From NCBI GenBank assembly GCA_938029215.1, contig CALHFG010000032.1, forward strand, positions 1-64,000: DNA of 64,000 bases, written 5' to 3'. Below are positions 49,818-58,944 of this stretch, piece after piece. How positions within the stretch are numbered: the stretch's first letter is position 1; each line of letters starts with the position of its first letter. The notes under the pieces were generated by a model. It was not told the origin of the DNA. It saw only the letters and a list, made by a program, of their open reading frames with translations, and did not search any database. A program made the position numbers and the translations under genes. Source of the stretch: an uncultured Acidimicrobiales bacterium. Its GTDB lineage: Bacteria; Actinomycetota; Acidimicrobiia; Acidimicrobiales; SZUA-35.

Positions 49818-52331
49818 TCAGGCGCGACCGATGCCGGTGAGTGAAAGCACGAGCTCCCCGTTGTCGCTGCTCGCCTGCAGATCGACGGTTGCGTTGATTC
49901 GCCACTCGTCATATCCCTGGGGGTCGCTGATGATCTGGATGACGTTACCGGTGCTGGAATCCCACTGGCACTTCGCAGGTGAGCGGGCCTCAGAGTCAAT
50001 CATTACCGAGTCGTGCTCTTCGTAGTAGTCAGCGAACATAGCGCCCGCGCCCGGAAGTGGTAGTTCGGTCGCTCGGAAGAACGCGAGCTCCTCCACGTAT
50101 TTCCACATGCGATTACGGACCATGACTGCGAACGCCTTGGTCTGGGTGAGATCGACCAGTGGCGCTGCCAGCGGTGCCGGTTCGTCGGCCTCCTCCGGGT
50201 TGCGCAGGTTCTCCCACTCATCGATCAGTGACGAGTCGACCATCCGGATCACCGTGCTCAGCCAGTCGATAATCTCCTCGATCTCCGGGGTTCGGGCATC
50301 GGCTGGCAGGTTCTGACGGAGTGCCTTGTACACATCGGTGAGGTATCGGAGTAACACACCCTCGCTTCGTTTTAGGCCGTGGTAGTTGATGTACTCGACG
50401 ATGGTCATCGCTTCGGTGAGCATCTCTCGAACGATGCTCTTGGGTTTCGGTGTGTACTGGCCCACATAGGGATGGCGCTCCCGGAACCGATCAAAGTGGG
50501 CGTATATCCATTCGCGGTCGGGTTGAGGTGGGCGGACCTCGGCTAGCCGTTCCATGCGTTCTTCGTACTCGACGCCTCGGCTCTTCATGTCTGCCATCAG
50601 TTCGCTCTTGGCTTTGTCGAGCTGGGCGGCAATGATGACACCCGGGTTTTCTTGGACGGCTTCGATGATGCTGAGCAATCGGAGATGATGCTGGGACGGC
50701 GTCTCTTCTATGGGGTCAGACCCCTCGGCGCCGTCGGCCTCGTCGTGAATGGGGTCTGACCCCATTGGTGACATCTCGGCGTTCGACAGTGCGTCGATCG
50801 CCTCGATAGCCCACAGACTCAGCGGCTGGTGAAGGGCGAACTCTTCCTGAACGTCGAACGTCACCCGAACCCGACGGCCAAGCTCGTCGGGTTCATCGGG
50901 GAACTCCAGCAGATCGGCATCGCGTAGCGAGCGATAGATACGGATGGCCTGTTTCTTGTGGCCACGCTTTCGTCGGTCCGTCTCATGGTTCTCTCTGAGA
51001 AGGGTCTTCATCGCTTTGCAGCCATCGCCCGGCCGGTCGAGCACGTTCAACATCATCTGGTGGCTGATGTCGAAACTGCTTGTGAGTGGCTCCGGGTCGC
51101 CATTTACCATTCGATTGAAGGTGTCCTCAGTCCAGTGGGTGTAGCCGCGTTCAGGAGCCTGCTTCTTTTTCGGCTTCTTCTTACTGTTGCTCGTCGCCTG
51201 CTTTTCCTCGGCTCGAGCGTTCTCAACCACGTGGGGAGGTGCCTGGATCCACACGTGCCCTTCGGTGTCGAACCCGCGACGGCCGGCGCGGCCCGCGATC
51301 TGGTTGAACTCTCGGTTGGTAAGCAAACGATTGGAGCGTCCGTCGTATTTGCAGAGCTGAGTGAACAGCACCGACCGAATGGGTACGTTCACACCGACGC
51401 CGAGCGTGTCGGTTCCGCAGATGATCTTGAGCAGCCCCTCCTGCGCTAACTTCTCAACGAGCAGCCGGTACTTCGGCAAAAGACCAGCGTGGTGGACGCC
51501 GACTCCGCCGGTGATCCACCGGCGCATGTCCTTACCGATCGGCGTATCGAACTTGAACCCGCCGATCGCTTCTTTGACTTTCGCCTTTTCGTCCTTGCTG
51601 AGAGGGTCGAGGCTTAGATAGTTCTGGGCTGCTTCGGTCGCCTCCCGCTGAGTGAAGTGCACCAGGTAGATCGGAGCACGATCGGTCTCGAGCAACTCCG
51701 ACACCGACGCATGCAACGTGGTGTGCCGGTATTCGAACGTCAACGGGACTGGTCGATCGATTGACTTGACCGTGACCGTCGGACGGCCCGAGCGCTCGGT
51801 GAGGTCGCGCTCAAAGAACTGCGTTGGGCCCAGTGTGGCGCTCATGAGGCAGAACTGCGTTTGTGGCAATTGCAGAAGCGGAACCTGCCATGCCCACCCC
51901 CGTTGGGGATCGGCGTAGTAGTGGAACTCGTCGACCACCGCGGTGTGAGCCTTGGCCCGGGGACCTTCACGCAGAGCCAAGTTCGCCAGAATCTCCGCGG
52001 TGCAACAGATGATCGGTGCCTCGGGGTTGATGCTGGCATCGCCCGTCACCATGCCCACGTTCTCGGCCCCGAAATCGCGGCTCAAGCTGAAGAACTTCTC
52101 GCTCACCAAGGCCTTGATCGGTGCGGTGTAGTAACTGCGCTCACCCCTTTTCAGAGAGGCATAGTGGAGAGCGGCTCCCACGAGGCTCTTCCCCGACCCG
52201 GTGGGGGTGTTCAGAATGACGTGGTTGCCGCTGTAGAGCTCGAGGATGGCGTCCAGCTGGTGGTCGTAGAGTTCTAGACCCTGTTGGGTGGTGAATTCGG
52301 TGAACCCGTCAAGTAGCTCACTCTCGTCCAT
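49818..52331 (-). CDS. Ski2-like DEAD/DEAH-box helicase with DUF3516
   Basis: An 837-residue helicase (ATG 52329-52331; the frame extends 19 codons further). Walker A NTPTGSGKS, Walker B VVDEFHYY, SAT motif LMSATLG and helicase C motifs NQIAGRAGRRGF, then a large DUF3516 C-terminal domain. RNA or DNA unwinding is expected. A segment near residues 525-545 (containing two GSDPI repeats) is encoded by a pair of palindromes at 50712-50766, unlike the rest of the gene. Follows an ACT-domain gene on the same strand by 89 bases. Confidence 0.9.
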   Translation of the reverse strand: MDESELLDGFTEFTTQQGLELYDHQLDAILELYSGNHVILNTPTGSGKSLVGAALHYASLKRGERSYYTAPIKALVSEKFFSLSRDFGAENVGMVTGDASINPEAPIICCTAEILANLALREGPRAKAHTAVVDEFHYYADPQRGWAWQVPLLQLPQTQFCLMSATLGPTQFFERDLTERSGRPTVTVKSIDRPVPLTFEYRHTTLHASVSELLETDRAPIYLVHFTQREATEAAQNYLSLDPLSKDEKAKVKEAIGGFKFDTPIGKDMRRWITGGVGVHHAGLLPKYRLLVEKLAQEGLLKIICGTDTLGVGVNVPIRSVLFTQLCKYDGRSNRLLTNREFNQIAGRAGRRGFDTEGHVWIQAPPHVVENARAEEKQATSNSKKKPKKKQAPERGYTHWTEDTFNRMVNGDPEPLTSSFDISHQMMLNVLDRPGDGCKAMKTLLRENHETDRRKRGHKKQAIRIYRSLRDADLLEFPDEPDELGRRVRVTFDVQEEFALHQPLSLWAIEAIDALSNAEMSPMGSDPIHDEADGAEGSDPIEETPSQHHLRLLSIIEAVQENPGVIIAAQLDKAKSELMADMKSRGVEYEERMERLAEVRPPQPDREWIYAHFDRFRERHPYVGQYTPKPKSIVREMLTEAMTIVEYINYHGLKRSEGVLLRYLTDVYKALRQNLPADARTPEIEEIIDWLSTVIRMVDSSLIDEWENLRNPEEADEPAPLAAPLVDLTQTKAFAVMVRNRMWKYVEELAFFRATELPLPGAGAMFADYYEEHDSVMIDSEARSPAKCQWDSSTGNVIQIISDPQGYDEWRINATVDLQASSDNGELVLSLTGIGRA
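50712..50766. repeat. Palindromic repeat pair (REP/BIME-like) inside the helicase gene
   Basis: GGGGTCAGACCCC (50712-50724) and GGGGTCTGACCCC (50751-50763) are both perfect 6-bp-arm palindromes, opposite at the central base, 26 bases apart. The second extends to AATGGGGTCTGACCCCATT (50748-50766). Read in the helicase frame each gives GSDPI. This looks like an in-frame inserted REP pair; the same palindrome is a known kind of extragenic REP in other bacteria (from memory, not checked). Confidence 0.75.
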
Positions 52332-52420
52332 CGGTCCGAGCGTACCGGAGCCAGGCGCAGCGGGCGGTTCCTTGCGGCCGCTGCACACGGAATGTCGACG
52401 AACCGGTGGGGGCGATCGTG

Positions 52421-52963
52421 TCAGCCGCGCACGTCGCCGGAAGCTTCTTCGCCGAGTTCGATATCCACCATGAGGCGGTCGGCCAGGTCCTGCAACGTGT
52501 CGACCAGTTCGTCCTCAGACACGCCGAGCGGAGCGACTATTTCTGCCTTGGCTTCGAAGAGTAAGCCACCGGCCATGGCGGCACTGGAGGTGCTCGACTC
52601 GAGCGACGCGATGCTGACGTTCTTGCGGCTCAGTGCATGGGAGATGTCGTGAATGATTCCGACCCGGTCTTGCCCAACGACGGAAAGGGAGAAAGTAGTT
52701 GTTTCTTCGGTCTGGGGATGGTCCGCGGTCGCTTCGACCGCGATCGATAGGAGGTCGGTGGCGGTTACTGCCTTCAGGGCTTCGGTGAGCGGGGCGGCGT
52801 TGGCGTCTTTGACGCGCGCGACCACGATTCCCGCAAAGACACCGCCGTGCTGAAACATATGGCTTTCTTCCCAGTTGCCACCATGTTCGGCGATCGTTCC
52901 GGCGACCGCGTCGACCAAGCCTGCCTGGTCGGTGCCGATCAAGGTCATCACGAGAGTTGCCAT
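52421..52963 (-). CDS. Double ACT-domain protein (GcvR-like)
   Basis: A 180-residue protein with two ACT domains (ATLVMTLIGTDQAGLVDAVAGTI; FSLSVVGQDRVGIIHDISHALS), the GcvR arrangement. It binds an amino acid or a regulatory partner. In an actinobacterium without an obvious gcv operon nearby, its target is unclear. Located between the saccharopine-dehydrogenase-like gene and the helicase, same strand. Confidence 0.88.
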   Translation of the reverse strand: MATLVMTLIGTDQAGLVDAVAGTIAEHGGNWEESHMFQHGGVFAGIVVARVKDANAAPLTEALKAVTATDLLSIAVEATADHPQTEETTTFSLSVVGQDRVGIIHDISHALSRKNVSIASLESSTSSAAMAGGLLFEAKAEIVAPLGVSEDELVDTLQDLADRLMVDIELGEEASGDVRG

Positions 52964-53016
52964 AATTGGAGCGTAGGGCCACAGCAGGTCTGGTGGCCAG
53001 GGTGGAAGTCCCGGGC

Positions 53017-54225
53017 TTAATCGAGCGCCCGAAAGTCCAGGCCCGCGTGGTCGATAAGCGCCTCGATGAGGTCATCACCCATCGCAGTCGCCGGGGTCCA
53101 GAAGCCGCCCGGGGTCGAGGTGCGCGATGTCGCTCCCAACGTGAGCGCCGCTTCGGTCAGCATCTTGGCGGTGCTTCCGTAGCCGGGATCCTGATCGCCG
53201 GTGACGCTCACTCGTGCGACGTCCCCATCGGCGGTGGTGCCCCGCACGACAATGCCGAAGAAGCCCTCCTCTTGGGCTTGGGCTGACGGGCCTTCGCCCG
53301 GTGAAGGAAGAACAAAACGTTCCATCAGCCTTCGGGTCGGCCCGAGCGCCACGAGACCCATGAATCCGCCGAGGCCGGCCGTGACGGCGCCAGCCTTTGC
53401 GGCGCCCAACGGACCGCTACCGGTCGCCATCTCTTCGGTGTAGACGAAATCGCCCCACGGGTGATCCAACAGTGCGTGCGTTCGATGCACCACTTTGCTG
53501 TTGGTTCCTGCCATCACAAACGGGGCCAGCCATAGATCTTCCTCGTCGTGGTGGCGCAGACCGTTCGGGTTGGGCTGGCGAACGCCGGTCCCTTTGCCGT
53601 CGGGAGTGAGAACATACGGGTTGGTGAGCGTCTTGCGAAGAGACGGATCCTCGGACATCTCTTCCATGATGTTGATGAGGCTGGCGATGGTGCCCCCGCT
53701 GGCGCCGCCCTTCATTGCCTTCACGATCAATTCGACCCGTTGGGCCGGGGCGCCAAACTGGTGATGCGCGAGGTCTTGGAGAAAAAGTACTCCGAGATCG
53801 GATGGGATCGAGTCAAACCCGCAGGCATGCACGATCCGGGCGCCGCTCGCCTTCGCCGTCTCTTGATGGGCGGAGATCATCGCCGCCATCCAATGGGGTT
53901 CTCCGGTGAGATCGCAGTAGTCGGTTCCGGACCCAGCACACGCGGCGACCACACCACTGCCATACATGGCATAGGGGCCGACCGTCGAGACAACCAGCTT
54001 GGTCGACTCGGCCATTTCCCTCACTGCGGTCTCGTCTGCCGCGTCCACGATGAGTTCGGGAACGAGGGCTCCGGTGGCTTCGGCAACCTGGTGAAGTTTG
54101 CTGGCGTTTCGGCCCGCGATGGCCCAGTTGATGTCGCCATCAATGCCGATCCGTTCGACGAGGCGGCGCGCCGTGATCTGTCCGACGAAACTTGTGGCAC
54201 CGAACAGAACGAGGTCGTAGGTCAT
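53017..54225 (-). CDS. Saccharopine dehydrogenase-like / trans-acting enoyl reductase
   Basis: A 402-residue protein of the Sacchrp_dh_NADP family (mycobacterial trans-acting enoyl reductase type). The N-terminal NADP-site DLVLFGATSFVGQITARRLVE and GYDCD-like region TDYCDLTGEPHW are conserved. It could reduce a lipid-linked double bond. Lies 9 bases downstream of dapD, so co-transcribed; no direct lysine role is implied. Confidence 0.87.
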   Translation of the reverse strand: MTYDLVLFGATSFVGQITARRLVERIGIDGDINWAIAGRNASKLHQVAEATGALVPELIVDAADETAVREMAESTKLVVSTVGPYAMYGSGVVAACAGSGTDYCDLTGEPHWMAAMISAHQETAKASGARIVHACGFDSIPSDLGVLFLQDLAHHQFGAPAQRVELIVKAMKGGASGGTIASLINIMEEMSEDPSLRKTLTNPYVLTPDGKGTGVRQPNPNGLRHHDEEDLWLAPFVMAGTNSKVVHRTHALLDHPWGDFVYTEEMATGSGPLGAAKAGAVTAGLGGFMGLVALGPTRRLMERFVLPSPGEGPSAQAQEEGFFGIVVRGTTADGDVARVSVTGDQDPGYGSTAKMLTEAALTLGATSRTSTPGGFWTPATAMGDDLIEALIDHAGLDFRALD

Positions 54226-54234
54226 AGGGAGGTC

Positions 54235-55359
54235 CTAGTTGTCGTGGAGGGCTTCGTTGAGTCCCTGCCAACTGGCTGCTTCAGTGCGCGCTTTGGCCTC
54301 GACGCCACCGGTCTGGCTGTTGCGGCGGAAGAGCAGTCCGTTGGCCCCGGATAGATCTCGGGCCTTGGCTACCGAACCGTCAGGCATCGAGACCTGCGTC
54401 CCCGCCGTGAGATACAGGCCGGCTTCAACGATGCACTCATCACCCAGGGAGATTCCCAGACCGCTGTTGGCGCCAAGGAGGCAGTTCTTTCCAATGCTGA
54501 TCGTTTCCGACCCGCCACCGGACAACGTCCCCATGATCGATGCTCCGCCGCCGATATCGGACCCGTCGTCGACTACCACACCGGCCGAGATTCGACCTTC
54601 CACCATGGAAGCGCCCAGAGTGCCGGCGTTGAAGTTGCAGAATCCCTCGTGCATCACCGTCGTTCCGGATGCGAGATGGGCGCCTAGGCGGACACGATTG
54701 CCGTCGGCAATACGCACGCCGGCGGGCACCACATAGTCGAGCATGGCGGGGAACTTGTCGACTAGGCGAACCTCGACCCGGTGACCCTGCGCGGTGAGTT
54801 TCGCTCGGGTGATTTCGAAGTTGTCTACCTCGAATGGTCCGAGGTTGGTCCAGACACAGTTTGTCAACGCGCCGAAGATCCCGTTCACGTTGACGCCGTG
54901 GGGCGCAACCTCGCGGAGGCTCAACATGTGGAGTCGGAGGTAGGCATCGATGGCGTCAACAGGAGCATCGGAGAGGTCGCCGATGAAGGCGGCGACGAGC
55001 TGGCGGGTGCCGCCATGGGCAGGAGCCTCAACGATCTCCAAGAGCGCGTTCCACGACGCGGCGTTGGGGTGAGGAATGTCGACCGCTAATGCCGGCTCGA
55101 CCGTGGCGAGGATCGACTGAAGATCGTCTGAGCCCATACGGAAGGTCTGAGTTCCCGATGTGTATCCAACGGTTTTGGCCGTAGCGGCCGCGGTGTACAT
55201 CGAACCGCCCACGTTGACATGGGGATAGGTGACATCGAGAACGGCACCGCTAGGGCCGATCGTGGCGACGCCGATGGCGTAGGCGGCGGGGGTGGTGTAC
55301 CCGGGCATCGAGGCTTCAAGTTCGTCTCTGGCTGCGGCAATATCTTCGACGGTTTTCAT
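54235..55359 (-). CDS. dapD: Tetrahydrodipicolinate N-succinyltransferase
   Basis: A 374-residue acyltransferase (ATG 55357-55359) of the mycobacterial DapD type, transferring succinyl from succinyl-CoA in lysine and diaminopimelate synthesis. The C-terminal left-handed beta-helix includes [27 protein letters not shown], and [26 protein letters not shown]. Longer than M. tuberculosis DapD, with the extra length mainly N-terminal. Divergent from the multicopper oxidase gene. Confidence 0.92.
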   Translation of the reverse strand: MKTVEDIAAARDELEASMPGYTTPAAYAIGVATIGPSGAVLDVTYPHVNVGGSMYTAAATAKTVGYTSGTQTFRMGSDDLQSILATVEPALAVDIPHPNAASWNALLEIVEAPAHGGTRQLVAAFIGDLSDAPVDAIDAYLRLHMLSLREVAPHGVNVNGIFGALTNCVWTNLGPFEVDNFEITRAKLTAQGHRVEVRLVDKFPAMLDYVVPAGVRIADGNRVRLGAHLASGTTVMHEGFCNFNAGTLGASMVEGRISAGVVVDDGSDIGGGASIMGTLSGGGSETISIGKNCLLGANSGLGISLGDECIVEAGLYLTAGTQVSMPDGSVAKARDLSGANGLLFRRNSQTGGVEAKARTEAASWQGLNEALHDN

Positions 55360-55442
55360 CACTCCGAACGCTACCGCCCCGATCGCTTTATCTGAGGGCC
55401 TACTCATCGAACCTTCTGCGGAGTTTTCGCCGGTAGGTGACC

Positions 55443-55452
55443 TAGGGCCCTA
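55443..55452. promoter_or_regulatory. Palindrome in the dapD/multicopper oxidase gap
   Basis: TAGGGCCCTA, a 10-bp palindrome in the 148-base gap between the divergent dapD and multicopper oxidase starts. A copper or metabolic regulator could bind here, but the evidence is only positional. Confidence 0.3.
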
Positions 55453-55507
55453 CGGGCCGAGCCGGGGCAGCGTCAACCTTCTAGGGAACCTAACGATTGG
55501 ACTCCCT

Positions 55508-57130
55508 ATGACCGTGTTGGATACAGCACCAACTGCCAAAAACCCCGATGCCAGCTCCGAGACCGCCACTCAAATACCGTCTGCAGCCGAGCTGCACCGG
55601 CACTACCTGGCCCGGGATGCAGCGTCAGGCTGGGCGCTGAAGATCATCCTGGGTGGGATGGCGATCGGCATGCTCGGATTCGTTGCTCTTATCTTGGGTG
55701 TGGTCGCTCTCAGCAACGATTCCGGTTCTGCCACTGCAAACACCACGCTCAATCTCACCGTGCGAGAATTCTCGATCGAAGGTGATCTCACTGCGCCAGC
55801 CGGGTTTGTCACGTTCCAGATTACAAACACGGGCTCGATGGACCACAACGTGGTGGTTCGAGAGCTTGGTCTCGCAAGTCCCAATGTTGGAGCCGGCGGA
55901 ACCGTCGAGCTTGCTCTGGGAGAACTGGCGCCGGGAACCTATGAGATCTACTGCGATATCGCCGGCCACTTGGAGGCAGGGATGGTCACCACCCTCACCG
56001 TGACCGGAGATGCCCCGGCGGCCGCTGCCGGCGGTCATGGTGGACATGGCGGAGAAGAAATGGACTGGGCTGCGATGGACGCAGCGATGATGGAATCGAT
56101 GCTGGCATTTCCGGCGGAGACAGAAGGTCGGGGTAACCCGATCCTGGCGCCAACCGAGATCCTGGCCGACGGGACGAAGGTGTTCGACCTCACTGCGGAG
56201 ATCGTCGATTGGGAAGTTGAGCCCGGCAAATTCGTGGAGGCGTGGACCTATAACGGTGTTGTGCCCGCTCCCCAGATCATTCTCGATCGTGGGGACAACG
56301 TGCAGTTCCGGGTAGTGAATAACTTGCCGATGGGAACCGACATCCACTGGCACGGTGTCCACACTCCGAACGATCAGGATGGCGTGGCTCCCTACACCCA
56401 GGATCTGATCGAGCCCAACGGTGGAACCTTCACCTACGAGTTCACGGCGCACGACGATGCGATCGGTATGTACCACGCTCACAACCACGCACAAATGCAG
56501 GTGGTCAACGGGATGTTTGGGGTCTTTCGAGTGGGAGAAAACCCGGTGCCGTTCGGCCAGACGATCAGCGGGGTCACCATTCCCGACGATGTCGAGTTCG
56601 TCCATGACATACCGATGATCCTCAACGATGCGGGGACGATCGGTCTCAGCTTGAACGGGAAGAGCTTTCCCGCCACCGAACCGCTGGTCCTAAACCAGGG
56701 TGACTGGGCCAGCATCACCTACTACAACGAAGGCCTTCAAATTCACCCGATGCATCTCCATCAGTTTCCGCAGCTGGTGTACGCAAAGGACGGGATTCCG
56801 CTCGAGCATCCGTACTGGGTCGACACGCTCAACATTGCACCGGGAGAGCGTTACACGGTGATGTTCCGAGCCGACGACGCCGGAACCTGGGTCTGGCACT
56901 GCCACATCCTGACCCACGTTGAGCGAGCGGACGGCATGTTCGGGATGGTGACGGCCATCGTGGTGAACGAGACGCCGGGCTTTGACCCCGAGGCCGTTCC
57001 GGTCAATCCCACCAACTGGCGCAACGTTGCAACCACTGATGGTCCATTGACGCCGGAGGAAGCCGGGACCACCGGAGTCCATGGTGGTGAGGGACATGAC
57101 ATGCCCGAGGAGGCGAGTCCGGACGCGTAG
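55508..57130 (+). CDS. Multicopper oxidase with N-terminal blue-copper domain
   Basis: A 540-residue protein anchored by one membrane helix (about 43-68). The N-terminal cupredoxin domain carries a complete type 1 copper set: His113, Cys149, His154 and Met159. The multicopper oxidase part follows: HWHGVH (280), MYHAHNHAQM (321), HPMHLHQF (413) and HCHILTHVERADGM (464-477), i.e. trinuclear centre plus type 1 site. A His/Gly-rich linker (about 177-182) joins them. ATG 55508 is chosen over a longer frame that reads through the promoter. Laccase-type or nitrite-reductase-like role. Confidence 0.9.
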   Translation: MTVLDTAPTAKNPDASSETATQIPSAAELHRHYLARDAASGWALKIILGGMAIGMLGFVALILGVVALSNDSGSATANTTLNLTVREFSIEGDLTAPAGFVTFQITNTGSMDHNVVVRELGLASPNVGAGGTVELALGELAPGTYEIYCDIAGHLEAGMVTTLTVTGDAPAAAAGGHGGHGGEEMDWAAMDAAMMESMLAFPAETEGRGNPILAPTEILADGTKVFDLTAEIVDWEVEPGKFVEAWTYNGVVPAPQIILDRGDNVQFRVVNNLPMGTDIHWHGVHTPNDQDGVAPYTQDLIEPNGGTFTYEFTAHDDAIGMYHAHNHAQMQVVNGMFGVFRVGENPVPFGQTISGVTIPDDVEFVHDIPMILNDAGTIGLSLNGKSFPATEPLVLNQGDWASITYYNEGLQIHPMHLHQFPQLVYAKDGIPLEHPYWVDTLNIAPGERYTVMFRADDAGTWVWHCHILTHVERADGMFGMVTAIVVNETPGFDPEAVPVNPTNWRNVATTDGPLTPEEAGTTGVHGGEGHDMPEEASPDA

Positions 57131-57170
57131 CGTTCCACCCTCCAGCGAACGAGAGCTCCCTCTTGGACGT

Positions 57171-57209
57171 CCAAGCACCACCGCGATCTCAGTCCGCGGT
57201 GGTGCTTGG
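57171..57209. terminator. Hairpin terminator between the multicopper oxidase and cofE
   Basis: CCAAGCACCACCGCG (57171-57185) pairs perfectly with CGCGGTGGTGCTTGG (57195-57209) over a 9-base loop: a 15-bp stem. There is no T tract. It lies 40 bases after the oxidase stop and 19 bases before cofE. Confidence 0.75.
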
Positions 57210-57228
57210 GCGTACGTAGACTCAGGCG

Positions 57229-57942
57229 ATGGTGAAACGGTTAGAGATCGCAGCGATCGAAGGTATTCCCGAGATTGTGCCCGGCGACGATCTTGCCGGT
57301 CTGATCTTCGACGCCTGCGAAGCGGAGTATCCGTTGCAACAGGGTGATGTTCTGGTCGTTAGTCAGAAGGTCGTGAGCAAGGCCGAGAATCGCATCGTCA
57401 AGGTCGACCCTGATGACCCGCTCAGCCACAAGCCGCTGGTTGTTTCCGAAGCCAAGCGGGTGTTACGCCGTCGAGGCGACCTGATCATCACCGAAACCAA
57501 ACACGGCTTCATCTGTGCCAATGCCGGCATCGATCGCAGCAATGTTGCCCCCGATGTGGCCGCGCTTTTGCCCGAAGACTCCGACCGGTCGGCGCGTCGG
57601 ATTCGAGATGCGGTCACCCATCGGGTCGGGGCGCCGGTGGCGGTCATCGTGGCCGACACGTTCGGACGTCCGTGGCGCCGCGGCGTCACCGACATCGCAT
57701 TGGGGTGTGCGGGCATTCTTCCGATTCTCGATCTGCGCGGTACGCCCGACGCTCTCGGGCGAATTATGCACGTCACCGAAGTGTGCATCGTCGACGAACT
57801 GGCGGGGGCGGCCGAGCTAATCCGTGGAAAGAGCACCGGTGTCGCCGTCGCTGTCGTCCGCGGCGTAGACCCGCAGTGGTTTGGACCCGGATCAGTCGCC
57901 GAAGACGTGGTTAGACACCACGACGGTGATCTTTTTCGGTAG
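57229..57942 (+). CDS. cofE: F420-0:gamma-glutamyl ligase
   Basis: A 237-residue GTP-dependent ligase that adds glutamate to coenzyme F420-0. GDVLVVSQKVVSKAENR, GFICANAGIDRSNVAP and ADTFGRPWRRGVTDIALGCAG are the CofE signature. The mycobacterial FbiB has an additional nitroreductase-like domain that is absent here. Convergent with cofD with no gap. Confidence 0.94.
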   Translation: MVKRLEIAAIEGIPEIVPGDDLAGLIFDACEAEYPLQQGDVLVVSQKVVSKAENRIVKVDPDDPLSHKPLVVSEAKRVLRRRGDLIITETKHGFICANAGIDRSNVAPDVAALLPEDSDRSARRIRDAVTHRVGAPVAVIVADTFGRPWRRGVTDIALGCAGILPILDLRGTPDALGRIMHVTEVCIVDELAGAAELIRGKSTGVAVAVVRGVDPQWFGPGSVAEDVVRHHDGDLFR

Positions 57943-58875
57943 CTAACCGAGCAAGGTTGTGCAGAGCGCATCGAGCACGCCCGGCTCAGCCATGATCGTG
58001 TCCGTGACGACGCACTGGATTCCAAGAGCTTCAACCTCGGGGGCCAGTGATGCGTCGACGGTGTCGATTACCAACGTCCCGCACAGGTCGACGTAATGGC
58101 GTGCCACCCCGACCGCCGAACACTCGAGTCCTCGTTCGGTCATCAGTCGTGCGGCAGGTCCCTTGAGGGCTGTGCCGCCGACAATGGGGGAAACCGCCAC
58201 CACCTGATCACGGCGTTCGACGAGAAGATCTCGCATCCCAGGGACCGCAAGCAATGGGTCGATACTGACCAACGGATTCGACGGAGCGATGATGATGCGG
58301 TCAGCGTTTACCACAGCCTGGCGTACCTCAGGCGAAAGCGAAGCGGTGTCGGCGCCCGCAAACCGAATACCACTCACTGGCACCCCGTGTTGAAGGGCGA
58401 CGAAGTAGTGCTGGAAACTGACCTCGGTCGGCCCGTCCGGTTCGTCAATGGTCACCATTGTCCGCAGCGCATCGTTGGTAACCGGCAACACTGCAAGGTC
58501 AAGACCCCATGCGTCTACGAGCTCGCGGGTCGCGTCGGTCAAGCTGGCCCCCTCGCTCAGCCGTTGGGTTCGGAACATATGGGTGGCGAGGTCCTTGTCG
58601 CCCAGATTGAACCAGTTCTCTCCGCCGAGTTGGCCCAACATCTCCATGGCGTTCCAGGTTTCGCCGTCGAGCCCCCAGCCGCGCTCGGCGCTTACCGCGT
58701 CAGACAACGTGTAGATGATCGTGTCGATATCGGCCGAGATGTGCAGGCCGTGGAGAACCATGTCGTCACCGACGTTGACGATTGCCGTGAGATTGTCGGA
58801 CCTACGGTGGAACCCGCGCAAGAGACGTGCGGCCCCGACGCCACCACTTAGCACCACGATCCGCTCGGCGTTCAT
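57943..58875 (-). CDS. cofD: 2-phospho-L-lactate transferase (F420 synthesis)
   Basis: A 310-residue enzyme (ATG 58873-58875; 6 codons longer also open) joining the phospho-lactyl/enolpyruvyl unit to Fo. LSGGVGAARLLRGF at the N-terminus, NVGDDMVLHGLHISADIDTIIY and SPIVGGTALKGPAARLM are typical. Start MNAERIVVLSGGVG is chosen by family alignment from memory. Separated from cofE only by direction. Confidence 0.92.
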   Translation of the reverse strand: MNAERIVVLSGGVGAARLLRGFHRRSDNLTAIVNVGDDMVLHGLHISADIDTIIYTLSDAVSAERGWGLDGETWNAMEMLGQLGGENWFNLGDKDLATHMFRTQRLSEGASLTDATRELVDAWGLDLAVLPVTNDALRTMVTIDEPDGPTEVSFQHYFVALQHGVPVSGIRFAGADTASLSPEVRQAVVNADRIIIAPSNPLVSIDPLLAVPGMRDLLVERRDQVVAVSPIVGGTALKGPAARLMTERGLECSAVGVARHYVDLCGTLVIDTVDASLAPEVEALGIQCVVTDTIMAEPGVLDALCTTLLG

Positions 58876-58944
58876 CGCTTGAAGGTACCTCAACCATCTC
58901 CCCGAACGGGAATGACCATCCGGGCGTGATCGGTTATCTACGGC

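Noticed and set aside
52357..52384. GCAGCGG/CCGCTGC stem between the ACT gene and the helicase
   Set aside because: Seven pairs with a 14-base loop in GC-rich DNA; too weak to call a terminator.
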